Of a DNA stretch of 64,000 nucleotides, positions 41,124 to 48,867 are shown piece by piece. Under the pieces are notes generated by a model. It had not been told where the DNA came from. It saw only the letters and a list, made by a program, of their open reading frames with translations, and did not search any database. A program made the position numbers and the translations under genes. Source of the DNA: CBDAQA01 sp965198865 (lineage in GTDB: Bacteria > Planctomycetota > Phycisphaerae > Tepidisphaerales > Tepidisphaeraceae); assembly GCA_965198865.1 (NCBI GenBank), contig CBDAQA010000025.1, positions 62,001 through 126,000 on the forward strand, read 5' to 3'. How positions within the stretch are numbered: the first letter of the stretch is position 1; every line of letters begins with the position of its first letter.

Positions 41124-43183
41124 GAAACCCTCACCCGCGCGACCGTCGCAAACTCTTCAAGGATGCCGCCGATCAGGCGGTTGCCGCCCCACTCGCCGAA
41201 GAGCAGGCTGCGGGCGCGGGTGGCCAGGCGACGCATCTCGGGCAGCAACATCTCGTACGCGCCGGACAGCGTGGGACCGTTCTGCCCCGGCGGCGGGACT
41301 GTGTCGCCGAAGTCGGCCAGCAGGCTGTCGGGGCCGTGGCCCGGGAGCATGCGAAGCAGCAGCGAGACCGTCGTCCACCACAGGTCGGGCGTCACGGCCC
41401 GCAGCGCCTGCTGGGGGTCGATCGGCGTCACGGCGAGCAATTGCGGGCCGAGCCCCTTGACGGCATCGGGGTGGGCGGCGACGACGGCTGTGACGCGGTC
41501 GACCAGGGCGACCGGCGGGGTCGCGGCTGCGCGTGCCTCTCGAACTCGGCCCGCCAACATCAGGACATCGCGGAACCGCTCGGCATGGTTGCCGTCCGGC
41601 GGGGTCAGGAGCAGGTCGACGCCCAACACGCCCAGCGAGTAGAGGTCGGCGGCGGAGCCGAACAGCGGGTAATGCTCGAACGACACATCGTGCAGCGGCA
41701 CGCCGATCAACGCCTCGATCCCCGCGAACACGGGCTTGAGCCGATCATCGGGGACCGAGCGGATCTTCAGCTGGCTGGGGCTGGGGTTCTGGTCGGGCTG
41801 GACCTTCACGTAGAGGTCGGCCCGCCGGCCCAGCACGGGGACGCGCAGGCGGAGCACGTCGCGGGCGGTGGGGCGGATCGGGTCGGACACCGTGAGGATG
41901 CCGTCGAACACCTTGCCGGCCGGCGTGTCGGTCGCCCCGCTGAGGTAGAGCTGGCCGAAGCCCGGCACCGTGCCGCGGGCGACCGACGCCGGCTGGTACA
42001 TGCTGGTGGTCACGCTGCGGCCCGGCAGGCAGAAGTAGTGCCTGCTGTCGCCCTGCGGCAGCTCGATGGGGACCGCGTCTCCCGCGTCGGTCAGGGCGAC
42101 GGCGGTGGTCCAGAGCGCCGGCAGCCCGGCGGCGGTGTCGGCCAGGCGGGTGGTGAAGCTGGCGGGCCGCAGGTTGAGCAACGGTCGCCCGGCGGCGGCG
42201 GTGAAGCGGGCCACCTCCTCGACCATGGCGATCCACAGCTGCAGCTTGAGCAGGTACGACTCGACCAGCCGGGAGGGGCTGCCCTCGGCGAACAGGAACC
42301 CGCCGGCCGGGCCGGCGAGCGCGCGGTGCGGGGCGAAGCGGAACCGGCTGCGGCCGTGGGCGGAGCCGTCGTACTTCTTCCCGCCGAGGAGATCGGTCAG
42401 CTCGCCGAGGCGCAGGTCGCCGGCCGGCTTGACCAGCATCAGCCCCGCGCCAGGGTTGAACGGGACGAGCTTGGCCGACGGCGGGACGACGGCGTCGTAC
42501 TCGACCGTCGCATCCGTCCGCGGGTCGTCGGCCGACAGCGGGACGAACCGGGTCTGTCCGTCCGCACTTGACACCAGATACCGGTGCAGCGTCCCGGCGT
42601 AAGCGGGCAATCCGGCGGCGCGCAACTGGTCCTCGTCACGGCAGAGGACCCAGCCATCCGGATGTACTGGCACGCCCCGCTCGACATCGAGAAACGTCGG
42701 CGGCGGGTTGGTCGTCTCGTACCCGCACCCCACGAGCGTGGCCGGCCAGTCGGCGATGGCCACGTCGTACAGCTGCCTCCAGCGACGGTCGACCACGGCG
42801 TTGTCGACCGCGTCGAAGGTCAGGATGCGCGACTTGGCCGCCTCGGCGAGGCCGTCCAGCGATTGGACCCAGATCTCGAGCAGTTCGAGGACGCCCAATG
42901 CGTCGGTCAGGCAGCCGAGGTACACCTTGGCGTCGAGCGTGTCCCGCCGCTGCGGCAGGTAGCCCTGAGCGGGGTCGGGCACCTTCCGGCAGAGCACGCA
43001 AATCTTCACGGGGGCCAGGTCCTGCCCTGCCCAGGCGGGGATGGCCAGCAGGTCGGCGGGCAACTGCCCGCGGCCGGGGAACGACGGCGGCAACGGCGTC
43101 GGTGAGGGGGCGGCGGCAGGCTTCTCCGCCTTGACGGCGGCGTTCGCAGTCGGCGCGGCACTAGCGGCGGCTGTGGTCGTCAC
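41051..43183 (-). CDS. Pseudokinase-like protein of the TssM locus
   Basis: About 710 residues; the start is uncertain between GTG at 43183 and GTG at 43192, both after GGAAGGG. An Ala/Pro-rich leader is followed by a Cys pair (CVLCRKVPDP) and a large mixed domain. Around residue 535 the sequence FGSAADLYSLGVLGVDLLLTPPDG matches the kinase C-lobe pattern SDLYSLGVLLYELL of bacterial Ser/Thr kinases. I find no glycine loop, HRD or DFG triad, so it is probably inactive. Type VI loci often encode a Ser/Thr kinase (PpkA); this may be a degenerate or signalling-scaffold counterpart. The C-terminal residues lie in a repeat. Confidence 0.6.
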   Translation of the reverse strand: MTTTAAASAAPTANAAVKAEKPAAAPSPTPLPPSFPGRGQLPADLLAIPAWAGQDLAPVKICVLCRKVPDPAQGYLPQRRDTLDAKVYLGCLTDALGVLELLEIWVQSLDGLAEAAKSRILTFDAVDNAVVDRRWRQLYDVAIADWPATLVGCGYETTNPPPTFLDVERGVPVHPDGWVLCRDEDQLRAAGLPAYAGTLHRYLVSSADGQTRFVPLSADDPRTDATVEYDAVVPPSAKLVPFNPGAGLMLVKPAGDLRLGELTDLLGGKKYDGSAHGRSRFRFAPHRALAGPAGGFLFAEGSPSRLVESYLLKLQLWIAMVEEVARFTAAAGRPLLNLRPASFTTRLADTAAGLPALWTTAVALTDAGDAVPIELPQGDSRHYFCLPGRSVTTSMYQPASVARGTVPGFGQLYLSGATDTPAGKVFDGILTVSDPIRPTARDVLRLRVPVLGRRADLYVKVQPDQNPSPSQLKIRSVPDDRLKPVFAGIEALIGVPLHDVSFEHYPLFGSAADLYSLGVLGVDLLLTPPDGNHAERFRDVLMLAGRVREARAAATPPVALVDRVTAVVAAHPDAVKGLGPQLLAVTPIDPQQALRAVTPDLWWTTVSLLLRMLPGHGPDSLLADFGDTVPPPGQNGPTLSGAYEMLLPEMRRLATRARSLLFGEWGGNRLIGGILEEFATVARVRVSLFLVTRYLEPADTPALPHVTSNK

Positions 43184-43298
43184 GCTCGGCACATCCCTTC
43201 CACATTCACTATACCACGTTCGGGCGGCCGCGCCCTCATCGGTGCCCATCCCGGATGGACGCGCGTCGGAAATCAACGCGATCGGGATGATCGCGCGG

Positions 43299-43988
43299 TC
43301 ACCGGCCGCCCGCGATCAGCGTCGCGCACTCGGCCAGGAGCAGGACGACGACGAACCAGATCACGAGCACGCGCACCAACGCCGTCCGCTCGGCCGGGTC
43401 GGCGAGCACGATGGCTCGCACCGACCGGGCAGGCGCGGCCCACTCCTCGTCGGGTACCTGCGCATCGTCGGCGTGATCCTCCGCGGCTGTTGAGGGTGCC
43501 GCCTCGGGTTTTACGGCCCACTTCAGCTCGGGCTGAGGTGCAGGATCGACGGGCCCCTGAGCGGCTGGCACCTCAACCGCCACCACGGGTGTTTCCACAT
43601 CGGCGACCGCTGGGGAATGCAGCATCGGGGAATGCGCTATCGCCGGCATTTCTTCGCTCGGCCCCGGCTCGCGGACAAGCCTGCGGACGCGGTACCCCCA
43701 CTGCCGTCCTGTCGCCGGGTCGCAGTACCCCTGGCCAGCGTGCTCGACCAAGACGGTTTCCGTCGCCAACTCGATCACGCACTGGCCCCGCCGGCCATCG
43801 CGGACGTCGAGCACCTGGCGGGCCTGCTCCGGCGTCAGCCGGCCGAACCCGTCGAAGTGGGGCTCGATCGGACGGTTGCGGTCGGGCTTGTAGCCGAAGG
43901 GTCCCTCAACCACGGAGGCGGCGAACGGGTCGTCGGACGTGCCGACGGCACCGCCCGGCTCGGCTGGCGTCTGGACCGCGTCCAACAT
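43299..43988 (-). CDS. Hypothetical tail-anchored membrane protein of the TssM locus
   Basis: 229 residues. The ATG at 43988 has GGGAGG five bases upstream. A folded N-terminal segment (FDGFGRLTPEQARQVLDVRDGRRGQCVIELATETVLVEH, about 47-85) is followed by an acidic Pro/Ala-rich linker and one C-terminal membrane helix (VRVLVIWFVVVLLLAECATLI). The soluble part would be cytoplasmic. No family recognised. It lies 115 bp upstream of the pseudokinase-like gene, and its architecture (soluble head, disordered linker, tail anchor) resembles that of the candidate TssL. Confidence 0.65.
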   Translation of the reverse strand: MLDAVQTPAEPGGAVGTSDDPFAASVVEGPFGYKPDRNRPIEPHFDGFGRLTPEQARQVLDVRDGRRGQCVIELATETVLVEHAGQGYCDPATGRQWGYRVRRLVREPGPSEEMPAIAHSPMLHSPAVADVETPVVAVEVPAAQGPVDPAPQPELKWAVKPEAAPSTAAEDHADDAQVPDEEWAAPARSVRAIVLADPAERTALVRVLVIWFVVVLLLAECATLIAGGR

Positions 43989-44087
43989 CGGCGACCTCCC
44001 AGCCTCGGAAACCCTGGCGACACACCCGTTATCGAATCGCACACCCGGTCGGTTGCGCCACGACAGGTCGATGGCCCCGGTCCCGAT

Positions 44088-44912
44088 TCACGACGGTGGC
44101 GGCCCCACCACCTCGGCCGGCGGGTCGAGGACGGGGTCAACCAGTGCGGCGAAATTGTCGTCCCAGTACTTCGTGGCCCGCTGCTGCCGCCCGTCGAGGA
44201 ACGTGTCGCCGGGCTGGATAGCCGCCCGCAGCGTGTCGGCGGCCTGGGGCACCAGCGTCATCGACACGCGGATCACCCGGCCGTCGCGGAGGATCGACAG
44301 GTCGATGTCAAGCACGTCGGGGTGGTCGCGGATCGCCTCCTGCAGGATGCTGATCATGTGGGTGGGACGGTTGGGCAGCTGCTCGAGCGGCTGCTGCTTC
44401 TCGATGTAGATGCCGAGGATTAAGTCGCCGTCGCGGAGCACCCGGCGGGCGGGGAAGCCGGGCCAGCGGTCGACCACCGGGATGCCCAGCGGCACGCCGA
44501 GCCCGCCGCCGAACGACAGGTCCGGCCCGCGCAGGCCGATCACGTGGCGGAGCTGCTGGCGGTTCGGGTCGTCCACGTCGGTCATCGGCGCGTACCGCTC
44601 GCCGGTGAGGTAGACGTGGCTCACGACCTCCTGCAAAACGGCCGCCTGCGCGGGCAGCAGCGGGTCGGCGTCACGGACGATCGCCAACAGCTTGGGCAGC
44701 GCATCGGACGGCAGGCCCATCAGGCTTTCGCGCGCCGCGTCCCGCACGACCGGGTCGGTGTCGGCCAGCCGGACGAACACTCGCCGAATCGCGGGATCAA
44801 GGGCGACCGCTTCAGTCGTGGGGGCCGTCGCGGGGAAGGTGGTCGGAGCGGTCGTGGCCCCGACCACGAGCAACAGCGTGAGGGTCGACAGTCGGGCGGG
44901 CCAGGGCCACAT
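44088..44912 (-). CDS. Secreted HEAT/PDZ-like protein A
   Basis: 274 residues with an N-terminal signal (LSTLTLLLVVGATTA) and a Thr/Pro linker. A short helical repeat of HEAT type (DPVVRDAARESLMGLPSDALPKLLAIV) precedes a PDZ-like fold recognisable from GIPVVDRWPGFPARRVLRDGDLILGI and the final strand LSILRDGRVIRVSMTLVP. It ends in a Pro-rich tail. Periplasmic or surface location expected. It is a tandem paralogue of the next gene upstream (21-bp gap); the same order of motifs is shared throughout. Confidence 0.7.
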   Translation of the reverse strand: MWPWPARLSTLTLLLVVGATTAPTTFPATAPTTEAVALDPAIRRVFVRLADTDPVVRDAARESLMGLPSDALPKLLAIVRDADPLLPAQAAVLQEVVSHVYLTGERYAPMTDVDDPNRQQLRHVIGLRGPDLSFGGGLGVPLGIPVVDRWPGFPARRVLRDGDLILGIYIEKQQPLEQLPNRPTHMISILQEAIRDHPDVLDIDLSILRDGRVIRVSMTLVPQAADTLRAAIQPGDTFLDGRQQRATKYWDDNFAALVDPVLDPPAEVVGPPPS

Positions 44913-44933
44913 GTCGGCGGATGGTATCCATCG

Positions 44934-45728
44934 TCACCGGTCGAGGCCATCGCCGGAATCGGTGGGCGGCACTGCATCGGGCGGGTCCACGACGGGCGCG
45001 AAGCGGGCCCGCCAGTAGTCGTCGGCGCGGCGCTGCCGTTCGGTGAGGAAGCCGGCGACGGCGGCGGAGCGGCGGTTCACGGTCTGGGCCGGCTCGGGGA
45101 CCATCGTGGCCGTCACCCGGATTGGTCGGCCGTCGCGGAGCACCGCCATGGCCAGCCGGGGCCGAGTGGGGCACTGCCGCATGGCGGTGACCAGGTCATC
45201 CGTCGTCTGCGTCAGCACGTCCGGCGAACGATCGGCCGCGGCGGCGGGGTCGTCGTAAATGCCCGTAATCAGGTCGCCGTCGCGCAGGAACCGAGCGGCC
45301 GGGAAGCCGGGCCAGCGGTTGACGACCGGCACGCCGAGGCCGTTGCCGGCATCCCGCATCCCGAATGGCCAGCTCTGGCCCATGATGTAGTGGGCACCGG
45401 TGGTGGGGTCGGCCGAATCCTCACCGTCGCGGACCGCATATGGGTCGGCGGCGAGGAACGCCTGATCGACGATCTCGTGGAGCGCGACGTCGCGAGCGGG
45501 CAGCCGGTCGGCGGCGCGAACCACGTCCAGCAGCTTCGGCAGCGCGTCGATCGACAAGCCCATCAGCTGCTCGCGGGCCCGATCCCGCACGGCGGGGTCG
45601 GGGTCGGCCAGGTCGTCGAACCAACGCGCGATCGGCGCGTCCGGCACCGGCGAAGTGGTGGGGGCAGTGGTGGCGGCGCCGCCGGTGAGCAGCAGGAGGA
45701 CGGCCGGGATGGCAAGCGGTCGACGCAT
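44934..45728 (-). CDS. Secreted HEAT/PDZ-like protein B
   Basis: 264 residues, signal peptide LAIPAVLLLLTGGAATTA. It matches protein A segment by segment: DPAVRDRAREQLMGLSIDALPKLLDVV, NRWPGFPAARFLRDGDLITGI, AVLRDGRPIRVTATMVPEP, and the C-terminal ERQRRADDYWRARFAPVVDPP, which parallels RQQRATKYWDDNFAALVDP in A. The two arose by tandem duplication. PDZ-like modules in secreted proteins commonly bind extended peptide ends; the ligand here is unknown. Confidence 0.7.
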   Translation of the reverse strand: MRRPLAIPAVLLLLTGGAATTAPTTSPVPDAPIARWFDDLADPDPAVRDRAREQLMGLSIDALPKLLDVVRAADRLPARDVALHEIVDQAFLAADPYAVRDGEDSADPTTGAHYIMGQSWPFGMRDAGNGLGVPVVNRWPGFPAARFLRDGDLITGIYDDPAAAADRSPDVLTQTTDDLVTAMRQCPTRPRLAMAVLRDGRPIRVTATMVPEPAQTVNRRSAAVAGFLTERQRRADDYWRARFAPVVDPPDAVPPTDSGDGLDR

Positions 45729-45797
45729 GCGACTCGCCGTTGCAAATCCGCCGGGGCACGCTGACGCGCGCGCACCACGATTGGGGTGCGCCGCGTC

Positions 45798-46937
45798 CTA
45801 CGCCTCGCACATCGCGATCAGCCGCTCGGCGTTCCGCTGCACCCAGTACACCTTGCGCTGCACCATCTGCAGGAACTGCAGCCCGTCGATGCGGACGAAC
45901 GTCCCCGTCGCGGCGATCGGGAACACCGCCTCGGCGATCAGCGCCTCGATCATCAGCCAGGGGATGACCGACAGCTCCCCCTGGCTGACGAGCATCACGT
46001 CGTCGTACCCGCGGATGAACCGCTTGAACCGCGGCTCGTCCAGGTGGTCGGGCCACTTGGTCACGTCCTCGTCGCCGCCGAGGATGCTGAACTGCAGGCA
46101 GCCGTTGGCGGTGTCGATGATCCGCGGCAACAGGCGGGCCGAGTCGTAGTCGATGACGGCCACCACGCGGTTGTCACGGAACAGCATGTTCCCCGGGTGC
46201 CAGTCGGCGTGCACGATCTGCCGGGGCCAGGTCTCGATCCCCAACCCGTCCACCGTGGCGGCCGCGTGGCGGTAGCTGTCGAGCAGGAACTGCAACAGCG
46301 GTGCGACCTCTGGCCCGCCACCGAGCCCACCCGCGGCGCGGCCGCTGGCGATCGACTTCAGCCCCGCCTCCACCGACGGTGCGCGGTGGTAGCTCCCGCT
46401 GGGCGGCTGGTACTGGCTCTGGAACGCCTCGAGCAGCTTGTGGTACAGCGACAGCACCCGGCCGCTGTCGCCGGTCGACTCCATCGTCTGCGGGTAGCCC
46501 TGGCCGGGGATGAACTCGAAAAGCTCGTACACGCCGTGCCGCCACTGCAGCATGGAGTTGTTGTCGCGCCGGGTGCCGATCAGGTGCGGCAGCGGGAACT
46601 GCTTCGATGCCAGGAACAGCTGGAGTTGGTGGCAGAACGCCACCTTGAACGGGTCGTCGCGCCCCCGGGCGCGGCGCTTGAGCAGGAACTTCCCCGCCTC
46701 GGCGGTGATCAACAGCTTGGGCGCCTTTCGGCTGCCGCGGGGGAACTCAACGATCGACTCCACCGGGCCGATGTCGAAGTGGGACAGGACGATCGCCAGC
46801 TCTTCGGTGGTGAAGACGTCCCGGCCACCGTTCCCCGCCGCCGCCCCCGACTGTTGCCGGCCCGTGCCGCCGCCGCCCGACCCCGCCCCGGTGCCGGTCG
46901 CGTTGCTGGGGTTGAGTGGGTCTGCGGAGGAGGTCAT
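45798..46937 (-). CDS. Aminoglycoside-phosphotransferase-fold (APH) kinase
   Basis: 379 residues. After a Gly-rich disordered N-terminus of about 40 residues, the APH fold is clear: KFLLKRRARG (ATP-binding Lys), the catalytic loop IVHADWHPGN (H243-N250) and the metal-binding VIDYD (D263). Homologues phosphorylate small molecules such as choline, homoserine or sugars as well as antibiotics; substrate not predictable. It is upstream of the TssM-locus genes on the same strand, 69 bp from the PDZ-like pair, and may or may not share their transcript. Confidence 0.85.
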   Translation of the reverse strand: MTSSADPLNPSNATGTGAGSGGGGTGRQQSGAAAGNGGRDVFTTEELAIVLSHFDIGPVESIVEFPRGSRKAPKLLITAEAGKFLLKRRARGRDDPFKVAFCHQLQLFLASKQFPLPHLIGTRRDNNSMLQWRHGVYELFEFIPGQGYPQTMESTGDSGRVLSLYHKLLEAFQSQYQPPSGSYHRAPSVEAGLKSIASGRAAGGLGGGPEVAPLLQFLLDSYRHAAATVDGLGIETWPRQIVHADWHPGNMLFRDNRVVAVIDYDSARLLPRIIDTANGCLQFSILGGDEDVTKWPDHLDEPRFKRFIRGYDDVMLVSQGELSVIPWLMIEALIAEAVFPIAATGTFVRIDGLQFLQMVQRKVYWVQRNAERLIAMCEA

Positions 46938-47065
46938 TCGTTTCTGCCGACCGCGACGGAACTTTACCGTCGGCTTACGATACCGGACACGGGCGAACGT
47001 TCAACGCCCAAGGTTCAGCGTTAGACGGTCAAAGTTTGAAGTTAACATTCCCCTGATCGCGAGTC

Positions 47066-47989
47066 TTGGTGACGACACCCATCCTTTCCCTACCGCCCCG
47101 CCGCTCGCCCCTGGCCTCCCTGCGGGCGCTGGCGGACGACATCAAGCTGCACCACAGCGTCTTCGCCTTGCCGTGGGCCGTGCTAGCGACCGTGCTGGCC
47201 GCCCATCGGTCGGGCGGGTTGCGCCTCGGCCAGCTGGTGCTCGTGCTCATCTGCATGGTGACGGCCCGCACGGTGGCGATGGTCGCTAACCGGTTGTTGG
47301 ACGCCCGGTACGATGGGGCGAACCCGCGCACGGCCCGCCGGGCCGTGCCCAGCGGCCGCGTCTCGCCGGCGTTCGCGTGGGCCACGCTCGCCGTCTCCGC
47401 CGCCCTCTTCATCGGTGCCGCCACCGCCTTCTGGCCCGCATACGGCAACGCGTGGCCGGCCGCGCTGTCGGTCCCCGTGCTGGCGTTCCTCATCGGCTAC
47501 TCGCTGACCAAGCGGTTCACCTGGCTGTGCCACGCCTACCTCGGCGTCGCGCTCGCCCTCGCCCCGCTGTGCGCCTGGCTCGCCATCCGCGGCTCGATCA
47601 GCCCCCCGCCGCTGTGGATGGCCGGGGCCGTCGTGCTGTGGCTGGCCGGGTTCGACATCCTGTACGCCTGCCAGGACTACGCCTTCGACACCGCGAACGG
47701 CCTGTTCTCCGTCCCCGCCCAGATCGGCATTGGCCCCGCCCTGTGGGTCGCCCGCGCGACTCACGTTGGCTGCGTGCTGATTTTGGTCGGCCTCTGGCGG
47801 ACCACGCCGGAACTGGGCCCGTTCTTCGCGATTGGCGTCGGGCTGACCGTCGTCCTGATGACCGTGGAGCACGCCGTCGTCAAACCGACCGACCTATCGC
47901 GGATCAACCTGGCGTTCTTCACGCTGAACGGGATCATCGGCCTGGCGCTGGGAACGCTGGGTGTGGTCGACGTGCTGCTCAGAAGATGA
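47066..47989 (+). CDS. UbiA/MqnP-type 4-hydroxybenzoate-like polyprenyltransferase
   Basis: 307 residues from TTG at 47066 (GTG at 47069 is equally possible; there is no nearby ATG). Eight or nine membrane helices. The prenyl-diphosphate site is NRLLDARYDGANPRT (75-89) and the second Asp-rich motif is ILYACQDYAFD. These match UbiA and MqnP, which prenylate an aromatic acid in ubiquinone or menaquinone synthesis; for this group the futalosine-menaquinone role (MqnP) is more likely. A leader with partial GTTCAACG repeats precedes it. Confidence 0.88.
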   Translation: MVTTPILSLPPRRSPLASLRALADDIKLHHSVFALPWAVLATVLAAHRSGGLRLGQLVLVLICMVTARTVAMVANRLLDARYDGANPRTARRAVPSGRVSPAFAWATLAVSAALFIGAATAFWPAYGNAWPAALSVPVLAFLIGYSLTKRFTWLCHAYLGVALALAPLCAWLAIRGSISPPPLWMAGAVVLWLAGFDILYACQDYAFDTANGLFSVPAQIGIGPALWVARATHVGCVLILVGLWRTTPELGPFFAIGVGLTVVLMTVEHAVVKPTDLSRINLAFFTLNGIIGLALGTLGVVDVLLRR

Positions 47990-47992
47990 TCC

Positions 47993-48056
47993 ACGCCGGG
48001 GTCTGAGGGTACGGCCGAAGACCCGGGTCTTCGGCCGTACCCTCAGATCCCGGCGT
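47993..48056. repeat. 64-bp near-perfect palindrome
   Basis: Two 32-bp arms (47993-48024 and 48025-48056) meet with no spacer and differ at one base pair. Core: GTCTGAGGGTACGGCCGAAG and its inverse. It lies between the prenyltransferase stop (47989) and the reductase ATG (48075), where it could form a very stable hairpin or cruciform. Confidence 0.9.
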
Positions 48057-48074
48057 TGGTGTATACGGACCGTC

Positions 48075-48779
48075 ATGGACCGTCCCTACATCATCTGTCA
48101 CATGTGTACGACGATCGACGGCAAGGTGCTGTCGAGCCGCTGGGGCAAGCTGCCCGGCGGGGCCAGCAGCGCAGGACTGTTCGAGTCGACGGCATCCTCG
48201 CTCGGCGTCGGCCATTGGATCGTCGGCACCACGACGATGAAGGAGTTCGCCGCCGGATTCAAGACGCGGCTGCCGACGCCGACCGAGGCCGTGTCCGCCG
48301 ACGACTTCATCGCAAATCCCAAGGCGAAGCCGCTCGCGATCGGCACTGATGCCCGCGGCGAATTGCGCTTCGACAAGCCCGATGTCGACGGCGATCACAC
48401 CGTGATCCTCACCAGCGCTGCCGCCCCCGCCGACTACCTCGCCCACCTGCGGTCGGCTGGCGTCTCGTACCTGCTCTGCGGCAAGGCCAGGGTCGACCTG
48501 CCCCGCGCCCTGCGCAAGCTGCACAAGAGCTTCGGCCTGAAGAAGCTCGTCCTACAGGGCGGCGGCACGTTCAACGGCGCGATGCTCCGGGCCGGCCTGG
48601 TCGACGAGATCAGCCAGGTGATCGTCCCCGTCGTCGACGGCGGCGGCCCCACCATCACCGGCCTCTTCGACGCCCCGGGCAGGCCGGCCGGGGGCTCGGT
48701 CGGCACGCTGAAGCTGCTCCGCCACGAACCGATGAAGGGCGGCGTCCACTGGTTCCGCTGGCGCGTGCAGCCGCGGTAG
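48075..48779 (+). CDS. RibD C-terminal/dihydrofolate-reductase-fold protein
   Basis: 234 residues. The start YIICHMCTTIDGKV matches the RibD-C entry motif (M-S-x-DGK), and KLVLQGGGTFNGAML is the NADPH-binding GG(G)xxN segment, with LVDEISQVIVPVV following. These proteins reduce a pyrimidine ribose intermediate in riboflavin synthesis or related pterin-like substrates. There is no deaminase domain, so its substrate is open. It lies directly downstream of the palindrome. Confidence 0.88.
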   Translation: MDRPYIICHMCTTIDGKVLSSRWGKLPGGASSAGLFESTASSLGVGHWIVGTTTMKEFAAGFKTRLPTPTEAVSADDFIANPKAKPLAIGTDARGELRFDKPDVDGDHTVILTSAAAPADYLAHLRSAGVSYLLCGKARVDLPRALRKLHKSFGLKKLVLQGGGTFNGAMLRAGLVDEISQVIVPVVDGGGPTITGLFDAPGRPAGGSVGTLKLLRHEPMKGGVHWFRWRVQPR

Positions 48780-48867
48780 GCGGACCGAGATTTCTCCTAC
48801 GGTCGGGTCGGCAGATCGCCGAGAACGGGTGATAGGGGTCGCGCGATCGCCGCGCTCACCGACCACC

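Noticed and set aside
45798..46937. Aminoglycoside resistance gene
   Set aside because: Only the general APH fold motifs are present; this superfamily includes many housekeeping kinases, and no resistance subfamily signature was recognised.
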